A stretch of 64,000 nt of DNA from Gymnorhina tibicen (taxonomy: Eukaryota > Chordata > Aves > Passeriformes > Artamidae): the NCBI GenBank assembly GCA_013399875.1, contig VXAZ01009501.1:1-64000 (forward strand). Direction: 5' to 3'. The translations under genes were made by a program, and so were the position numbers. This document shows, piece by piece, positions 63,948-64,000 of the stretch. Within the stretch, counting starts at the first letter, position 1. Each line of letters starts with the position of its first letter. Under the pieces are notes generated by a model, which was not told the DNA's origin, made no database searches, and was given only the letters and a program-made list of their open reading frames with translations.

Positions 63948-64000
63948 CTGGAATATTTTATGATCCAAAGTTTGAATCAGAAGTCATCTGAAAAAATGAA
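63948..64000 (+). CDS. RHOBTB3: RHOBTB3, fourth main coding exon (cut by window end)
   Basis: It reads L-E-Y-F-M-I-Q-S-L-N-Q-K-S-S-E-K-M and continues past the window, matching human 'LEYFMIQALNQKTSEKM'. This is the end of the Rho-like domain; the two BTB domains must lie beyond the window. Confidence 0.9.
   Translation, partial: MEYFMIQSLNQKSSEKM

Overview
The window is vertebrate nuclear DNA, most likely from a bird. It is AT-rich, mostly non-coding, and carries many truncated CR1 retrotransposons whose 3' ends show the avian ATTCTATG or GATTCTGTG type tails. It also carries solo LTRs of endogenous retroviruses, split genes with GT-AG introns, and CpG islands. There are no operons, CRISPR arrays, phage genes or rRNA/tRNA genes that I can see.

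Two protein-coding genes are clear, both on the + strand. RFESD, a small Rieske 2Fe-2S protein, has three coding exons at 34599-34779, 34860-34894 and 35102-35395; its start-codon exon is not identified. RHOBTB3, an atypical Rho/BTB protein, begins at a CpG island (about 52440-53000). Coding exons lie at 53278-53494, 61002-61194, 63003-63154 and 63948 to the window end, where the gene is cut off. RFESD and RHOBTB3 are neighbours in human 5q15, with SPATA9 between them. That region is orthologous to part of the avian Z chromosome in chicken, so Z (or a W gametolog) is a plausible location; this is inference. I could not see SPATA9 here.

Layout: 1-11 kb is gene-poor with two CR1 fragments. At 11.15-12.77 kb lies one arm of a large inverted duplication whose other arm is at 24.11-25.43 kb. 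Between the arms are a GC-rich tract (13.4-15.5 kb), a minisatellite and CpG island (16.0-16.4 kb), an AT-rich stretch, and a second CpG-rich block with a ZNF143-type motif (21.4-21.9 kb). A solo LTR lies at 26.0-26.6 kb. A poly-G run, a 25-N gap and a CpG island (31.9-32.3 kb, probable RFESD promoter) precede RFESD. The RFESD-RHOBTB3 interval (35.5-52.4 kb) holds a well-delimited solo LTR with a 6-bp target-site duplication (36.85-37.36 kb), a CR1-dense block (41.5-46.7 kb) and, inside that block, a broken RhoGAP (TAGAP-like) gene fragment that keeps an intron. RHOBTB3 introns contain CR1 fragments and a perfect 17-bp hairpin.

I find no new multi-gene system. The best second-look items are the inverted duplication, the apparently split start codon of RHOBTB3 with a 215-codon ATG-less open frame ahead of it, the NAGNAG acceptor, the two orphan CpG islands and the RhoGAP relic. 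All matches to known proteins are from memory of the families, not from a database search.
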